Shown: piece by piece, positions 8,148 to 15,214 of the stretch
Layout of the letters: each line of letters starts with the position of its first letter
Position numbering within the stretch: position 1 is the first letter of the stretch
Made by a program: the position numbers and the translations under genes
Source: JARROD01 sp037384225
Lineage (GTDB): Bacteria; Pseudomonadota; Gammaproteobacteria; Pseudomonadales; Cellvibrionaceae
NCBI GenBank assembly: GCA_037384225.1
Contig: JARROD010000087.1
Coordinates: forward strand, 1 to 18,719
Direction of reading: 5' to 3'
Length of the DNA stretch: 18,719 nucleotides
Notes under the pieces: generated by a model
What the model was told of the DNA's origin: nothing
What the model saw: only the letters and a program-made list of their open reading frames with translations
Databases searched by the model: none

Positions 8148-11024
8148 TCATTGCAACAGGGACAACAGATCGGCATTGTCCAGTGCCAGTTGTTCTGTAT
8201 GGGATTCGGCGGCGCGATAGAGCTGATCCAGCAGGTTGCGCTTGTGCTGCTGCAGCGCGTGAATTTTTTCCTCCACTGTATCCTCTGCCAAAAGTTTATA
8301 GACAAACACCGGTTTATCCTGACCTATACGGTAGGCGCGATCGGTGGCCTGACTTTCCGCGGCACTGTTCCACCAGGGATCATAGTGAATCACGGTGTCG
8401 GCACGGGTGAGATTTAAGCCCGTGCCGCCGGCTTTGAGACTGATTAAAAACACCGGCGCCGCACCGGTCTGAAATTTTTCCACCAGTTGCGCTCGCTGGC
8501 GGCTCTGGCCGGTCAACAGCAGGTGGTCAATGCCGGAAGCGTTTAAGTCGGCGGCGATTATTTCCAGCATGCGGGTAAACTGGGAGAACACCAACGCGGT
8601 GCGGCCTTCTTCGACCAATTCCTTTACCATTTCCAACAGGTGTTCCCGTTTGGCCGATTGCGTCCCCCGGTAGGCTTGCGCAGACACCAGTTCCGGATCG
8701 CAGCAGGCCTGGCGCAGCTGCATCAGTGCGTTGAGGATCAGTACCCGACCCTCGCCCTGGTTTTTTTCCTTCAGTCGTAAATGCAGTTGTTCCACACTCT
8801 GTTGGCGCAGGGTTTCGTAGCAGTCGCGTTGGGTGTCGGACAGCGGCAGGCGCACCACGACTTCCGTTTTCGGCGGCAGGTCTTGCGCCACCTCTTCTTT
8901 GGTGCGGCGCAGGATATAGGGTGCTATACGTTCCATCAGTGCCTCGGCGCGAGTCTGCTCGCCGTCGTGCTCGATGGGCTTGCGATAGTAACGTTGAAAG
9001 TGGCTCTCATCGTCGAGAAAGCCGGGCATCATAAAGTCAAACAGCGACCAGAGTTCTCCGAAGTGGTTCTCCATCGGCGTGCCGGTAAGGCAGATTTTAT
9101 AGGGTGCCGCCAGTTCGCGGGCATGACGGGAAACCCGTGCGCGGGAATTCTTGATAGTCTGTGCCTCGTCCAGAATCACCGCGCTCAACGGCTGCCGCTT
9201 CCAGCGTTCGATATCGTTTGCCACCAGCGCATAGGACGTCAGCAACAGGTGTTGACCCTGCAGCTGTTGCCACAGGCGGTGGCGTCCGGGTCCGTGCAGC
9301 AAGGTGCAGCGCAGTTGCGGCGCGAAGTGTGCGGCCTCCTGCCGCCAGTTGTGGAGCAGGCTGGTGGGGGCGACCACCAGCACGGGTGCCTGCAGACGCC
9401 CCTGCTGGTGCTCGATGCTCAGGTGGGCGAGGGTCTGTACTGTTTTTCCAAGCCCCATATCGTCGGCCAGAATGCCTCCGAGGCCGAGTCGGCGGCGCTG
9501 TTGCAGCCAGGCGACACCGACATTCTGGTAATTGCGCAGTTCGGCGCCAAATTCGGCCGGGAGCTGAAAAAGCGCCAACCCGGGTGGCGTGCGCCGCTGT
9601 TGTGCCTGCTGGCAAAGTGCTTCGGTTTCCGGTGTTCTCACCAGGTCGCCGTCGTCGAGAGAGGACAGGCGGTCGAGTTGCGCCCGCGGCAAGTGCAGCG
9701 AGGGGCCTGACGCCCGGTTGACGCGCAACTCAACTAATACGGATAGCCAGCGCGCCAAACGTGCCGCCGGCAATAGCAGTTGGCGCCCGTCGGGCAGCGC
9801 AAGCGGCAGCTCCATCCCTTCGTCAAGGTTTTGTAGTTCGGCCTGCGAATAGCGGCGGGCGCAGTCTACCAGTAACGGCAGCAGCGGCAGCATCTCACCG
9901 TCAATCTCGACGTTAAGGGCCAGATCGAACCAGTCCCTGTCCAGAAAAGAGGCATCGAGCCGAACGCGTTTCGCCTCCACGTAATAGTGGCGAAATCCCG
10001 GTTCTACAGTAACCCGCCAGCCTTTTTGTTGCAGTTCGGGGACGACTTTGAGTGTCAACGTCTGCCACTGGGCCGGGCCGCTAAAACGCCAGCTGTCGCC
10101 CCTCACGGCCCGTGGGTCGCAACTGCTCAGCGCGGTTTCCAGCTTCCGTTGCCAGAGCGCTTCCGCCTCGCGATCGCGGCGCAGTCGCACCACCCGGCCC
10201 GCCTCGCTGTCATAGCGTCGGTAGCTGTCTTCAGGCTCGGCGGCGGCGACCGTTACCGCCAGGCTGTTGTCGGTGTAGTGAAATTGCAACTGCAGAAGGT
10301 CGCTGGCGCCTTGACGATATAATCGCAGCTCCGGCAGAGGTGTGGTCGGGGGTGAGTGTAAGGGGATCTCCCGCGGCTTGGGTAATCCCCACTCGGCGAA
10401 GCTGGCTCCCCGGGCATCGATAAACCCGCTCACCTGTTGCGGTGTCAGATGTGGTCGCCGTCGCAGCCATGCCAGTGCGCGGGGATCGAGATCTGTTGCC
10501 AGGGAACCAAGCTGGCGGCACTCGCTGTGCCAGTAAACCGGGGGATGTGTATCTACAATGGCAACGCCGGGCGGCGGACGCCAGTCCAATTGCTGGTTGC
10601 CCTCCTCGTCGATTTCCCAGCCACAGGTTGCCGCCAGCGGTTTGCCCCAACACAGTACAGCGTTGTCAGCGGTGCCGGCGCGGGCGCGCCCCGTAGCGAC
10701 AACGGCCTGGAGCCAGGCTTGGGAAATCCGTTCGGGCAGGTTGCCGCAGCTGGCGCGGGTCCAGTCCGGTTCTGTCTGAATAAGGCTGCGCAGCAGATCA
10801 ATATCCGCCGGCTGCAAAAAAAGCGGCGGCTGTTCCAGATGCATAGGTTGCAATTGGTAATTCTGGGGCGCAGGGATATGTCCGTTGGGTTCTACCCGGG
10901 CGACAACCAGAGACAGTGACAGTCGCTGTCCATCGTGATTCAGCAGATAATACAGGTGTTGGTTTTTTTCTCTGTTGTCCAGACTCTGTTGCTGGCGAAG
11001 GCGCTGTAGGAAACGGCTGGACAT
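8148..11024 (-). CDS. SNF2/RapA-type DEAD/DEAH-box helicase
   Basis: A 958-residue Swi2/Snf2-family ATPase, predicted to translocate on double-stranded DNA and remodel or displace bound proteins. The first 480 residues or so have no motif I recognise. The ATPase core follows: Walker A in ADDMGLGKTVQT near 520, DEAQ box (LDEAQTIKNSRA) near 620, LTGTPMENHFGELWSLFDF near 650-670, and in the second RecA lobe TALVFSQFTRM, SLKAGGTGLNLT and DRAYRIGQDKPVFVYKL near 900. All core motifs look intact. No SWIM zinc finger was noticed. An extended -10 (TGCTATACT, minus strand, 11064-11072) lies about 40 bp upstream of the ATG. The next gene downstream is the unknown 408-residue protein, with a 21-bp repeat between them. 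The specific role (transcription recycling, repair or defence) cannot be told from sequence. Confidence 0.92.
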   Translation of the reverse strand: MSSRFLQRLRQQQSLDNREKNQHLYYLLNHDGQRLSLSLVVARVEPNGHIPAPQNYQLQPMHLEQPPLFLQPADIDLLRSLIQTEPDWTRASCGNLPERISQAWLQAVVATGRARAGTADNAVLCWGKPLAATCGWEIDEEGNQQLDWRPPPGVAIVDTHPPVYWHSECRQLGSLATDLDPRALAWLRRRPHLTPQQVSGFIDARGASFAEWGLPKPREIPLHSPPTTPLPELRLYRQGASDLLQLQFHYTDNSLAVTVAAAEPEDSYRRYDSEAGRVVRLRRDREAEALWQRKLETALSSCDPRAVRGDSWRFSGPAQWQTLTLKVVPELQQKGWRVTVEPGFRHYYVEAKRVRLDASFLDRDWFDLALNVEIDGEMLPLLPLLVDCARRYSQAELQNLDEGMELPLALPDGRQLLLPAARLARWLSVLVELRVNRASGPSLHLPRAQLDRLSSLDDGDLVRTPETEALCQQAQQRRTPPGLALFQLPAEFGAELRNYQNVGVAWLQQRRRLGLGGILADDMGLGKTVQTLAHLSIEHQQGRLQAPVLVVAPTSLLHNWRQEAAHFAPQLRCTLLHGPGRHRLWQQLQGQHLLLTSYALVANDIERWKRQPLSAVILDEAQTIKNSRARVSRHARELAAPYKICLTGTPMENHFGELWSLFDFMMPGFLDDESHFQRYYRKPIEHDGEQTRAEALMERIAPYILRRTKEEVAQDLPPKTEVVVRLPLSDTQRDCYETLRQQSVEQLHLRLKEKNQGEGRVLILNALMQLRQACCDPELVSAQAYRGTQSAKREHLLEMVKELVEEGRTALVFSQFTRMLEIIAADLNASGIDHLLLTGQSRQRAQLVEKFQTGAAPVFLISLKAGGTGLNLTRADTVIHYDPWWNSAAESQATDRAYRIGQDKPVFVYKLLAEDTVEEKIHALQQHKRNLLDQLYRAAESHTEQLALDNADLLSLLQ

Positions 11025-11280
11025 GGTTTTTAAAGCCAGATTAGGGTTTGAAACAGGCCGCGCAGTATAGCACCCCCATTTCCTTGTGGGCTAATTCCCG
11101 CCGCCTCTAAGCCAGAGGCGTGGACACGGGGCCCAACTTCGCATTGAGGCTCCTTCAACCGGGATGTCGAGCCCATTTTGGCGATGGCCCCGCAACTCCA
11201 TGCTGGCAGGCAAACTCCGGTAATTATGGTTTAATATGGTTAGATTGAATAACAATATCACTAAGGACAACGCTGTACCT
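11025..11280. other. Divergent spacer between helicase and DeoR-family gene
   Basis: Holds the helicase promoter candidate and a 7-bp stem-loop at 11102-11120 (CGCCTCT / AGAGGCG, 5-nt loop) with no U-tract. The DeoR-side promoter is not clear; TTTAATAT at about 11230 could be a -10 if translation starts at 11281. Confidence 0.35.
11064..11072 (-). promoter_or_regulatory. Extended -10 promoter element for the helicase gene
   Basis: On the minus strand the sequence reads TGCTATACT, an extended -10 (TGN plus TATACT, 5/6 to TATAAT), about 40 bp upstream of the helicase ATG. No good -35 is present at 17 bp, which is common for extended -10 promoters. Confidence 0.4.
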
Positions 11281-12066
11281 ATGCTGGAAAAACAAAGGCA
11301 CCAGCTAATTCTGGATATTTTGGACGAGCAGCAGTTTGCCAGTGTCGGCAGTCTATCGACTCAGCTCAATACCTCCGAGGCCACCATCCGCCGGGATATT
11401 ACCAAGTTGTCGCAAATGGCGCTGTTGAGAAAAATCCGCGGCGGCGCTGAGGCGTTGCCGGGTTCGGGGGAAAAAATCAAGCGTCAGCGCCTGACTGCTT
11501 CAGTCTTTTTGTTCGACAAAGAGAGGCAGACCGATACCAAGCGTCTTATCGCAGAGAAGGCGGTTGAGCTTTGTGACGACGGCGAGACGATTATAATCAA
11601 CGGCGGCAGCTCCACTTATATGATGAGCGAGTTCCTTGCCAGCCGGCAGCTCAATATTCTCACCAACTCCTTCGTTCTGGCCGAGGAATTATTAAATAAC
11701 AGCGATAATCAAATCACACTTCCCGGCGGGGAGGTCTACCGCAAGCAGGGGATTATCCTGAGCGCCTTTGAAAACGACACCATTCAATATTACCACGCCA
11801 GCAAAATGTTTATGGGCACACCGGGGATGGGTGAATACGGGGTGATGGAATCCGACCCGCTGTTGATCCGCGCCGAGCAGAAGCTCAGAAAGCAGGCTGA
11901 GCAACTGATTATTCTGGCGGACAGTTCAAAACTGGGCAAACGCAGTAATTTTATTTTCAGCCCGCTCGCCGATGTCGATGTGTTGATTACCGACAGTAAC
12001 GCCGATGCGAAAATGCTGCGGATGTTTGAGCAGCAAGGGGTTCGGGTGGAGGTTGTGTCTGTGTGA
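11281..12066 (+). CDS. DeoR-family transcriptional regulator, UlaR-like
   Basis: Cytoplasmic repressor-type protein: an N-terminal DeoR winged helix-turn-helix (MLEKQRHQLILDIL, then SVGSLSTQLNTSEATIRRDITKL) and a C-terminal DeoRC sugar-phosphate sensor domain with TIIINGGSSTYMM, ILTNSFVLAEEL and GVMESDPLLIRAEQKL. The last stretch and the following LIILADSSKLGKRSN closely resemble UlaR, the L-ascorbate-utilisation repressor. The frame opens at an ATG at 11236, but the ATG at 11281 gives the normal DeoR N-terminus and 261 residues (UlaR is about 250), so I prefer it. The upstream AAGGA (11262-11266) is rather distant, so the start is not certain. No ula-type genes are in view. Its neighbours are uronate genes, so the effector may be a uronate-derived phosphate. 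Confidence 0.85.
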   Translation: MLEKQRHQLILDILDEQQFASVGSLSTQLNTSEATIRRDITKLSQMALLRKIRGGAEALPGSGEKIKRQRLTASVFLFDKERQTDTKRLIAEKAVELCDDGETIIINGGSSTYMMSEFLASRQLNILTNSFVLAEELLNNSDNQITLPGGEVYRKQGIILSAFENDTIQYYHASKMFMGTPGMGEYGVMESDPLLIRAEQKLRKQAEQLIILADSSKLGKRSNFIFSPLADVDVLITDSNADAKMLRMFEQQGVRVEVVSV

Positions 12067-12120
12067 ATGTTGTTGCCTATGACAATTTAACCCAACTCCA
12101 GACGTCACTTAAAGCACCTA

Positions 12121-12138
12121 AGGGTCGTGCACAACCCT
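12121..12138. promoter_or_regulatory. 18-bp near-palindrome downstream of deoR-type gene
   Basis: AGGGTCGTGCACAACCCT is self-complementary at 8 of 9 pairs. It is followed within 3 nt by a second perfect inverted repeat (12141-12160) and then a third (12164-12187). It may be an operator or part of a 3' structure; there is no U-tract directly after it. Confidence 0.35.
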
Positions 12139-12140
12139 AA

Positions 12141-12160
12141 CAATAGGATTAAACCTATTG
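12141..12160. promoter_or_regulatory. 7-bp perfect inverted repeat upstream of gntR-type gene
   Basis: CAATAGG and CCTATTG around ATTAAA. It is AT-rich and sits in the 206-bp spacer between the two regulators. It could be an operator half-pair or a weak hairpin. Confidence 0.3.
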
Positions 12161-12170
12161 GTCAGTCCAA
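12158..12170. promoter_or_regulatory. Weak FadR/GntR-type operator candidate upstream of the gntR gene
   Basis: TTGGTCAGTCCAA has the TTGG...CCAA symmetry of the TTGGT-N3-ACCAA sites at 13280 and 18018 but with one mismatched inner pair. It lies about 63 bp upstream of a predicted -10 (TACAAT, 12233-12238) for the regulator gene, consistent with autoregulation. A longer inverted repeat, AGTCCAA/TTGGACT (12164-12170/12181-12187), overlaps it. Confidence 0.35.
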
Positions 12171-12209
12171 AATTGATGAATTGGACTAAGTGATTTATAG
12201 ATCAACATC

Positions 12210-12238
12210 TATTAACCGCTCTTGCCATCGGTTACAAT
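12210..12238 (+). promoter_or_regulatory. Possible promoter of the gntR-type gene
   Basis: TATTAA (12210-12215), a 17-nt spacer, then TACAAT (12233-12238, 5/6 to consensus), 34 bp before the ATG. The -35 is weak. Confidence 0.3.
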
Positions 12239-12272
12239 ACGATTGTGAAGCAACGACAGAATAGGATTCAGC

Positions 12273-13034
12273 ATGAACCTGAGTGCCAGTAACTCAGATG
12301 GACGGCTCTATCAACAAATCGCGGAACAACTGGCTGAGGCCATCTCCCGCGGCGACTACCCCATTGGCACCCGCCTGCCCGCAGAGCGCAAGCTGGCTGA
12401 GCGGTTCAATGTCAGCCGACCAACCCTCCGGGAAGCGGTAATCGCCCTCGAAATTGCCGGCTATGTGGAGGTCAAAGGTGGATCTGGTGTTTATATCACC
12501 GGCGGTGGGGGAGGTGTCAAAGCCTCGGAAAAGGATGTCGGCGCGCTGGATGTACTCGAAGCCCGGATTTTGTTTGAAAGCGAAGCTGCGGGCCTGGCGG
12601 CCAGACACATCACCGATGCCGAGCTGGAAGAGCTGGAACAGGCCCTTAAATCCCTGATACTGGAAAGTACCAGCGATACACCCGAGGAAAGCGCCGATCG
12701 CAAATTTCACATGATCATCGCCAAAGCGTGTAAAAATGCCGCCATAGAGTCGGTCATCGATCACTTGTGGAAGCTGCGCAACAACTCCCCGCTACCCCCC
12801 GAAATCATCAACCGTGTGCGCGTATCCGGCGCCAAAACACGTATCGAGGCTCACAAGGCGATCCTGAAAGCCTTGAGTAAGCGCGATTCGGATAAGGCGA
12901 AAACAAAAATGCGGGAACACCTCACCGGGGTGGTGAAACAACTGCTGAAAGCCTCGGAGGATGAGGCTGTCGAGGAAGCCCGCAGAAAAAGCGAAACCAG
13001 CCGCCAGCGCCTCGACACGCTTAATAGCCTATAA
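12273..13034 (+). CDS. GntR-family regulator, FadR (FCD) subfamily, ExuR/UxuR-like
   Basis: A 253-residue DNA-binding regulator. Residues about 10-80 form the GntR winged helix: LYQQIAEQLAEAISRGDYP, GTRLPAERKLAERFNVSRP, TLREAVIALEIAGYVEVKGG. After a Gly-rich linker, residues about 95-235 form an all-helical FCD ligand domain with FESEAAGLAARHIT, DRKFHMIIAKACKN and EAHKAILKALSKRDSDKAKTKMREHL, carrying the His/Asp residues typical of metal- and organic-acid-binding FCD proteins. The winged-helix region resembles uronate regulators ExuR/UxuR. AGGA lies 6 nt before the ATG. Lying next to uxaC, kdgK, kduI and kduD, it probably represses uronate catabolism. TTGGT-N3-ACCAA sites nearby are its candidate operators. 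Confidence 0.88.
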   Translation: MNLSASNSDGRLYQQIAEQLAEAISRGDYPIGTRLPAERKLAERFNVSRPTLREAVIALEIAGYVEVKGGSGVYITGGGGGVKASEKDVGALDVLEARILFESEAAGLAARHITDAELEELEQALKSLILESTSDTPEESADRKFHMIIAKACKNAAIESVIDHLWKLRNNSPLPPEIINRVRVSGAKTRIEAHKAILKALSKRDSDKAKTKMREHLTGVVKQLLKASEDEAVEEARRKSETSRQRLDTLNSL

Positions 13035-13047
13035 TTGGTAGGACAAT

Positions 13048-13260
13048 CTATAACTTGTAGGCTTTTTTAACCAGTTTGTAACTGAGATCCGCGGCCAGCT
13101 CCAAAGCCTCTTCTTCGGTCAGTCTATAATCTCCCACCAGTTCGGCCAGGTAGCGGCAGTCGATTCGCCGAGCCAGGTCGTGGCGCGCCGGAATCGACAG
13201 AAAGGTCCGCGTATCATCATTTGTGCAACTGAAGTGAGCGAGCCATAACGGATGATCCAC
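13048..13260 (-). pseudogene. uxaC: Remnant of glucuronate isomerase (C-terminal fragment of uxaC)
   Basis: About 70 codons open from a GTG at 13260 match the extreme C-terminus of UxaC: NDDTRTFLSIPARHDLARR corresponds to the conserved TDSRSFLSYxRHxxxRR region, and the end (ELAADLSYKLVKKAYKL, then TAG) is a normal UxaC C-terminus. UxaC is about 470 residues, so some 400 N-terminal residues, including the metal-site HxH of this amidohydrolase-like enzyme, are missing. Upstream of the fragment are an operator-like palindrome (13280-13292) and kdgK, not more uxaC. Most likely this is a deletion remnant left in the cluster, not a functional gene. UxaC isomerises glucuronate and galacturonate, so its presence fits a uronate locus. 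The exact left homology limit is uncertain. Confidence 0.75.
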
Positions 13261-13279
13261 AGCATATTGGCAAACTATT

Positions 13280-13292
13280 TTGGTGTGACCAA
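13280..13292. promoter_or_regulatory. Candidate GntR operator upstream of kdgK
   Basis: TTGGTGTGACCAA is a perfect TTGGT-N3-ACCAA palindrome. The same form occurs at 18018-18030. It resembles known FadR-subfamily operators such as those of PdhR and ExuR. It sits just upstream of a weak -35-like TTGAAA (13298-13303) and 165 bp before the chosen kdgK start. Confidence 0.55.
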
Positions 13293-13324
13293 TATGGTTG
13301 AAATGGCGGCCATGATTTATTAAA

Positions 13325-13369
13325 TGGTCAGTTTAATATGCGTGTTTTTTAGCGCATCAAAACTGATCA
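13325..13369. repeat. Nested inverted repeat upstream of kdgK
   Basis: Outer arms TGGTCAGTTT (13325-13334) and AAACTGATCA (13360-13369) pair at 9 of 10 positions. Inner arms ATGCG and CGCAT (13338-13342/13353-13357) pair around a T-rich loop. It lies between the operator candidate and kdgK and could be a leader hairpin or a second regulator site. Confidence 0.45.
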
Positions 13370-13457
13370 ATACTGATTGCCGGTTAAAACCAGCAGCGCG
13401 AGAACCTCCAGCAGAAAGGTTTGACATTTATACAAAACAGGTGATATGAGGCGTGTT

Positions 13458-14384
13458 ATGCAAGGTGTGGCGGCCATTGGCGAAGTAATGATTGAACTGG
13501 CTCAGGCGGGGCTGCGCACTAAAGCGCTGTCTTATGCGGGCGATACATACAACACAGCGGTTTATCTGGCCCGTTTGCAGATACCAACCGCTTATGTGAC
13601 TCGATTGGGGCAGGATTTGTACAGTGACGAAATTGTGGTGGCACTGCAAAGCGAAGGGATCGATACCCAGTGGGTAGAGCGGGATCCGGTGCGTCAGCCC
13701 GGTCTCTATATGATTCACAACACAGTGGACGGCGAAAGACAGTTTTCCTACTGGCGCGGAGAATCCGCCGCCCGGCTGCTGTTTGACCGGGTGTCACCGC
13801 CCGTCGCCCTTATGCAATACCACTACCTCTATCTCAGTGGTATTTCCCTGGCAATTCTAAGCCAGGAGGCCCGCGGGCGCCTGGGGAAGTTTCTCGAAGC
13901 CTATCGACGCCAGGGCGGCAAAGTCGTTTTCGACAGCAATTACCGGCCCCGTTTGTGGACGAATGTTCAACAGGCCAGGGAGGTGACCAGCACTTTCCTA
14001 CAGAAAACGGATGTAGCCCTGCTTACTCTGGATGATGAAATGTCGCTGTGGGGCGACGCCGATCAGAGCCAGGCGTTGAACCGGCTGCGGCAATACCCGT
14101 TGCAAGAATTGGTGCTCAAGCGTGGTGCGGCTCCCGCGCTGGTCGTTACTGAAGGCTCTATTCTCGACGTTCCTGTATGCAGGGTCGAGTCGGTGTTGGA
14201 TACCACCGCCGCTGGAGATTCCTTTAACGCAGGTTACCTGGCGGCGCGCTGCCGGGGGATATCGCCCGAGGGTTCCATCGCCTGGGGTGCCGCCTGCGCC
14301 GCCGTGGTTATTCAGCAACGCGGAGCGGTTCTACCCAAAATGTTGTTTTTAAACGAATTTGAAAAACTGGAAAGCGGATTTTAA
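13458..14384 (+). CDS. kdgK: 2-keto-3-deoxygluconate kinase (PfkB family)
   Basis: Phosphorylates 2-keto-3-deoxy-D-gluconate with ATP to KDPG, the entry to the Entner-Doudoroff aldolase step. The protein begins MQGVAAIGEVMIEL and ends with the PfkB signature LDTTAAGDSFNAGYLAAR, with catalytic Asp in AAGD near residue 254. The same DTTAAGDSF form is typical of KdgK rather than of ribokinase or fructokinase. The middle carries VFDSNYRPRLW, also usual in KdgK. An upstream ATG (13446) is in frame, but the second ATG (13458) has a Shine-Dalgarno-like GAGG 6 nt before it and gives a family-typical N-terminus (308 residues), so I prefer it. It is convergent with kduD, whose product makes its substrate. 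Confidence 0.9.
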   Translation: MQGVAAIGEVMIELAQAGLRTKALSYAGDTYNTAVYLARLQIPTAYVTRLGQDLYSDEIVVALQSEGIDTQWVERDPVRQPGLYMIHNTVDGERQFSYWRGESAARLLFDRVSPPVALMQYHYLYLSGISLAILSQEARGRLGKFLEAYRRQGGKVVFDSNYRPRLWTNVQQAREVTSTFLQKTDVALLTLDDEMSLWGDADQSQALNRLRQYPLQELVLKRGAAPALVVTEGSILDVPVCRVESVLDTTAAGDSFNAGYLAARCRGISPEGSIAWGAACAAVVIQQRGAVLPKMLFLNEFEKLESGF

Positions 14385-14418
14385 TCCACTACCGCTGCTG
14401 CATTCGGTGCTATGACAC

Positions 14419-14440
14419 CCCGCCATTACTCATTGGCGGG
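14419..14440 (+). terminator. Possible weak terminator between kdgK and kduD
   Basis: CCCGCCA and TGGCGGG form a 7-bp stem with an 8-nt loop, followed on the plus strand by TTT. It overlaps the last codons of the convergent kduD. The U-tract is too short for a confident call. Confidence 0.35.
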
Positions 14441-15214
14441 TTTGCCGATAGTCGCCAGTATTCCCCCGTCGACATAAATGATCTGTCCATTGACGAACTG
14501 ACTCGCCGCCGAGGCGAGAAACACGGCTGTTCCCTGCAGGTCATCCGGGTCACCCCAGCGGCCGGCCGGGGTTCTGTTGACGATAAAGTCATTGAAGGGG
14601 TGGCCGTCGACGCGAATGGGGGCGGTCTGTTCGGTGGCGAAATAGCCCGGGCCTATACCGTTGACCTGGATATTGTGTGACGCCCACTCGGTGGCCATAT
14701 TGCGGGTCAGCATTTTTAAACCGCCTTTGGCCGCGGCGTAGGCACCGACGGAATTGCGACCCAACTCGCTCATCATGGAGCAGATATTGATCACCTTGCC
14801 GCCGCCGCGGGTGATCATGCGTTTGACGACGGGCTTGGTGACATTGAAAACGCCGGTCAGATCGGTGCGAATGACCTGCTCCCAATCCACCAGGCTCATT
14901 TCCAGCATGGGGATACGTTTAATGATACCGGCGTTGTTAACCAGGATATCAATGCCGGAAACCTCCGACTCGATGCGCGCAACAGCGTCGTTGACCTGGT
15001 CTTCACGGGTGACGTCGAAAAGGTAGCCGTTAACATCGAAGCCACATTTCCGGTATTCCTCCAGGGCCGCCTGTAGCTTTGCCTCCGAGGAGTTGCCGTT
15101 GATCACCAGCTTTGCCCCAGCCCGGGCCAGGCCTTTGGCCATGGCCATCCCCAGTCCGTGGGTAGCGCCGGTCACCAGGGCGCATTTGCCGCTAAGATCG
15201 AACAGGTTATTCAT
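14426..15214 (-). CDS. kduD: 2-dehydro-3-deoxy-D-gluconate 5-dehydrogenase (SDR family)
   Basis: NAD(H)-dependent short-chain dehydrogenase that reduces 2,5-diketo-3-deoxygluconate to 2-keto-3-deoxygluconate, feeding KdgK. The 262-residue protein shows the classical SDR features: TGATHGLG (15-22), NNAG (93-96), catalytic S146 in INICSM, and Y159-AAA-K163. The tail GHPFNDFIVNRTPAGRWGDP and FVNGQIIYVDGG are usual for KduD (E. coli about 253 residues). Its start overlaps the end of kduI by 8 bp, so the two are translationally coupled. A generic SDR could be misnamed, but direct coupling to kduI makes the assignment firm. Confidence 0.92.
   Translation of the reverse strand: MNNLFDLSGKCALVTGATHGLGMAMAKGLARAGAKLVINGNSSEAKLQAALEEYRKCGFDVNGYLFDVTREDQVNDAVARIESEVSGIDILVNNAGIIKRIPMLEMSLVDWEQVIRTDLTGVFNVTKPVVKRMITRGGGKVINICSMMSELGRNSVGAYAAAKGGLKMLTRNMATEWASHNIQVNGIGPGYFATEQTAPIRVDGHPFNDFIVNRTPAGRWGDPDDLQGTAVFLASAASQFVNGQIIYVDGGILATIGKPANE

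Noticed and set aside
8781..9710. Long plus-strand open frame (309 codons) opposite the helicase gene
   Set aside because: It lies wholly antisense to clear helicase motifs (including the DEAQ box) in GC-rich DNA and shows no recognisable domain; it is a shadow frame.
11102..11120. Seven-bp stem-loop between helicase and deoR-type genes as a terminator
   Set aside because: The two genes diverge here, so no transcript should end at it, and there is no U-tract on either strand.
13026..13063. AGCCTA ... TAGGCT followed by six T as a terminator after the gntR gene
   Set aside because: The 26-nt loop and 6-bp stem are poor, and the T run coincides with Lys codons of the antisense uxaC fragment.
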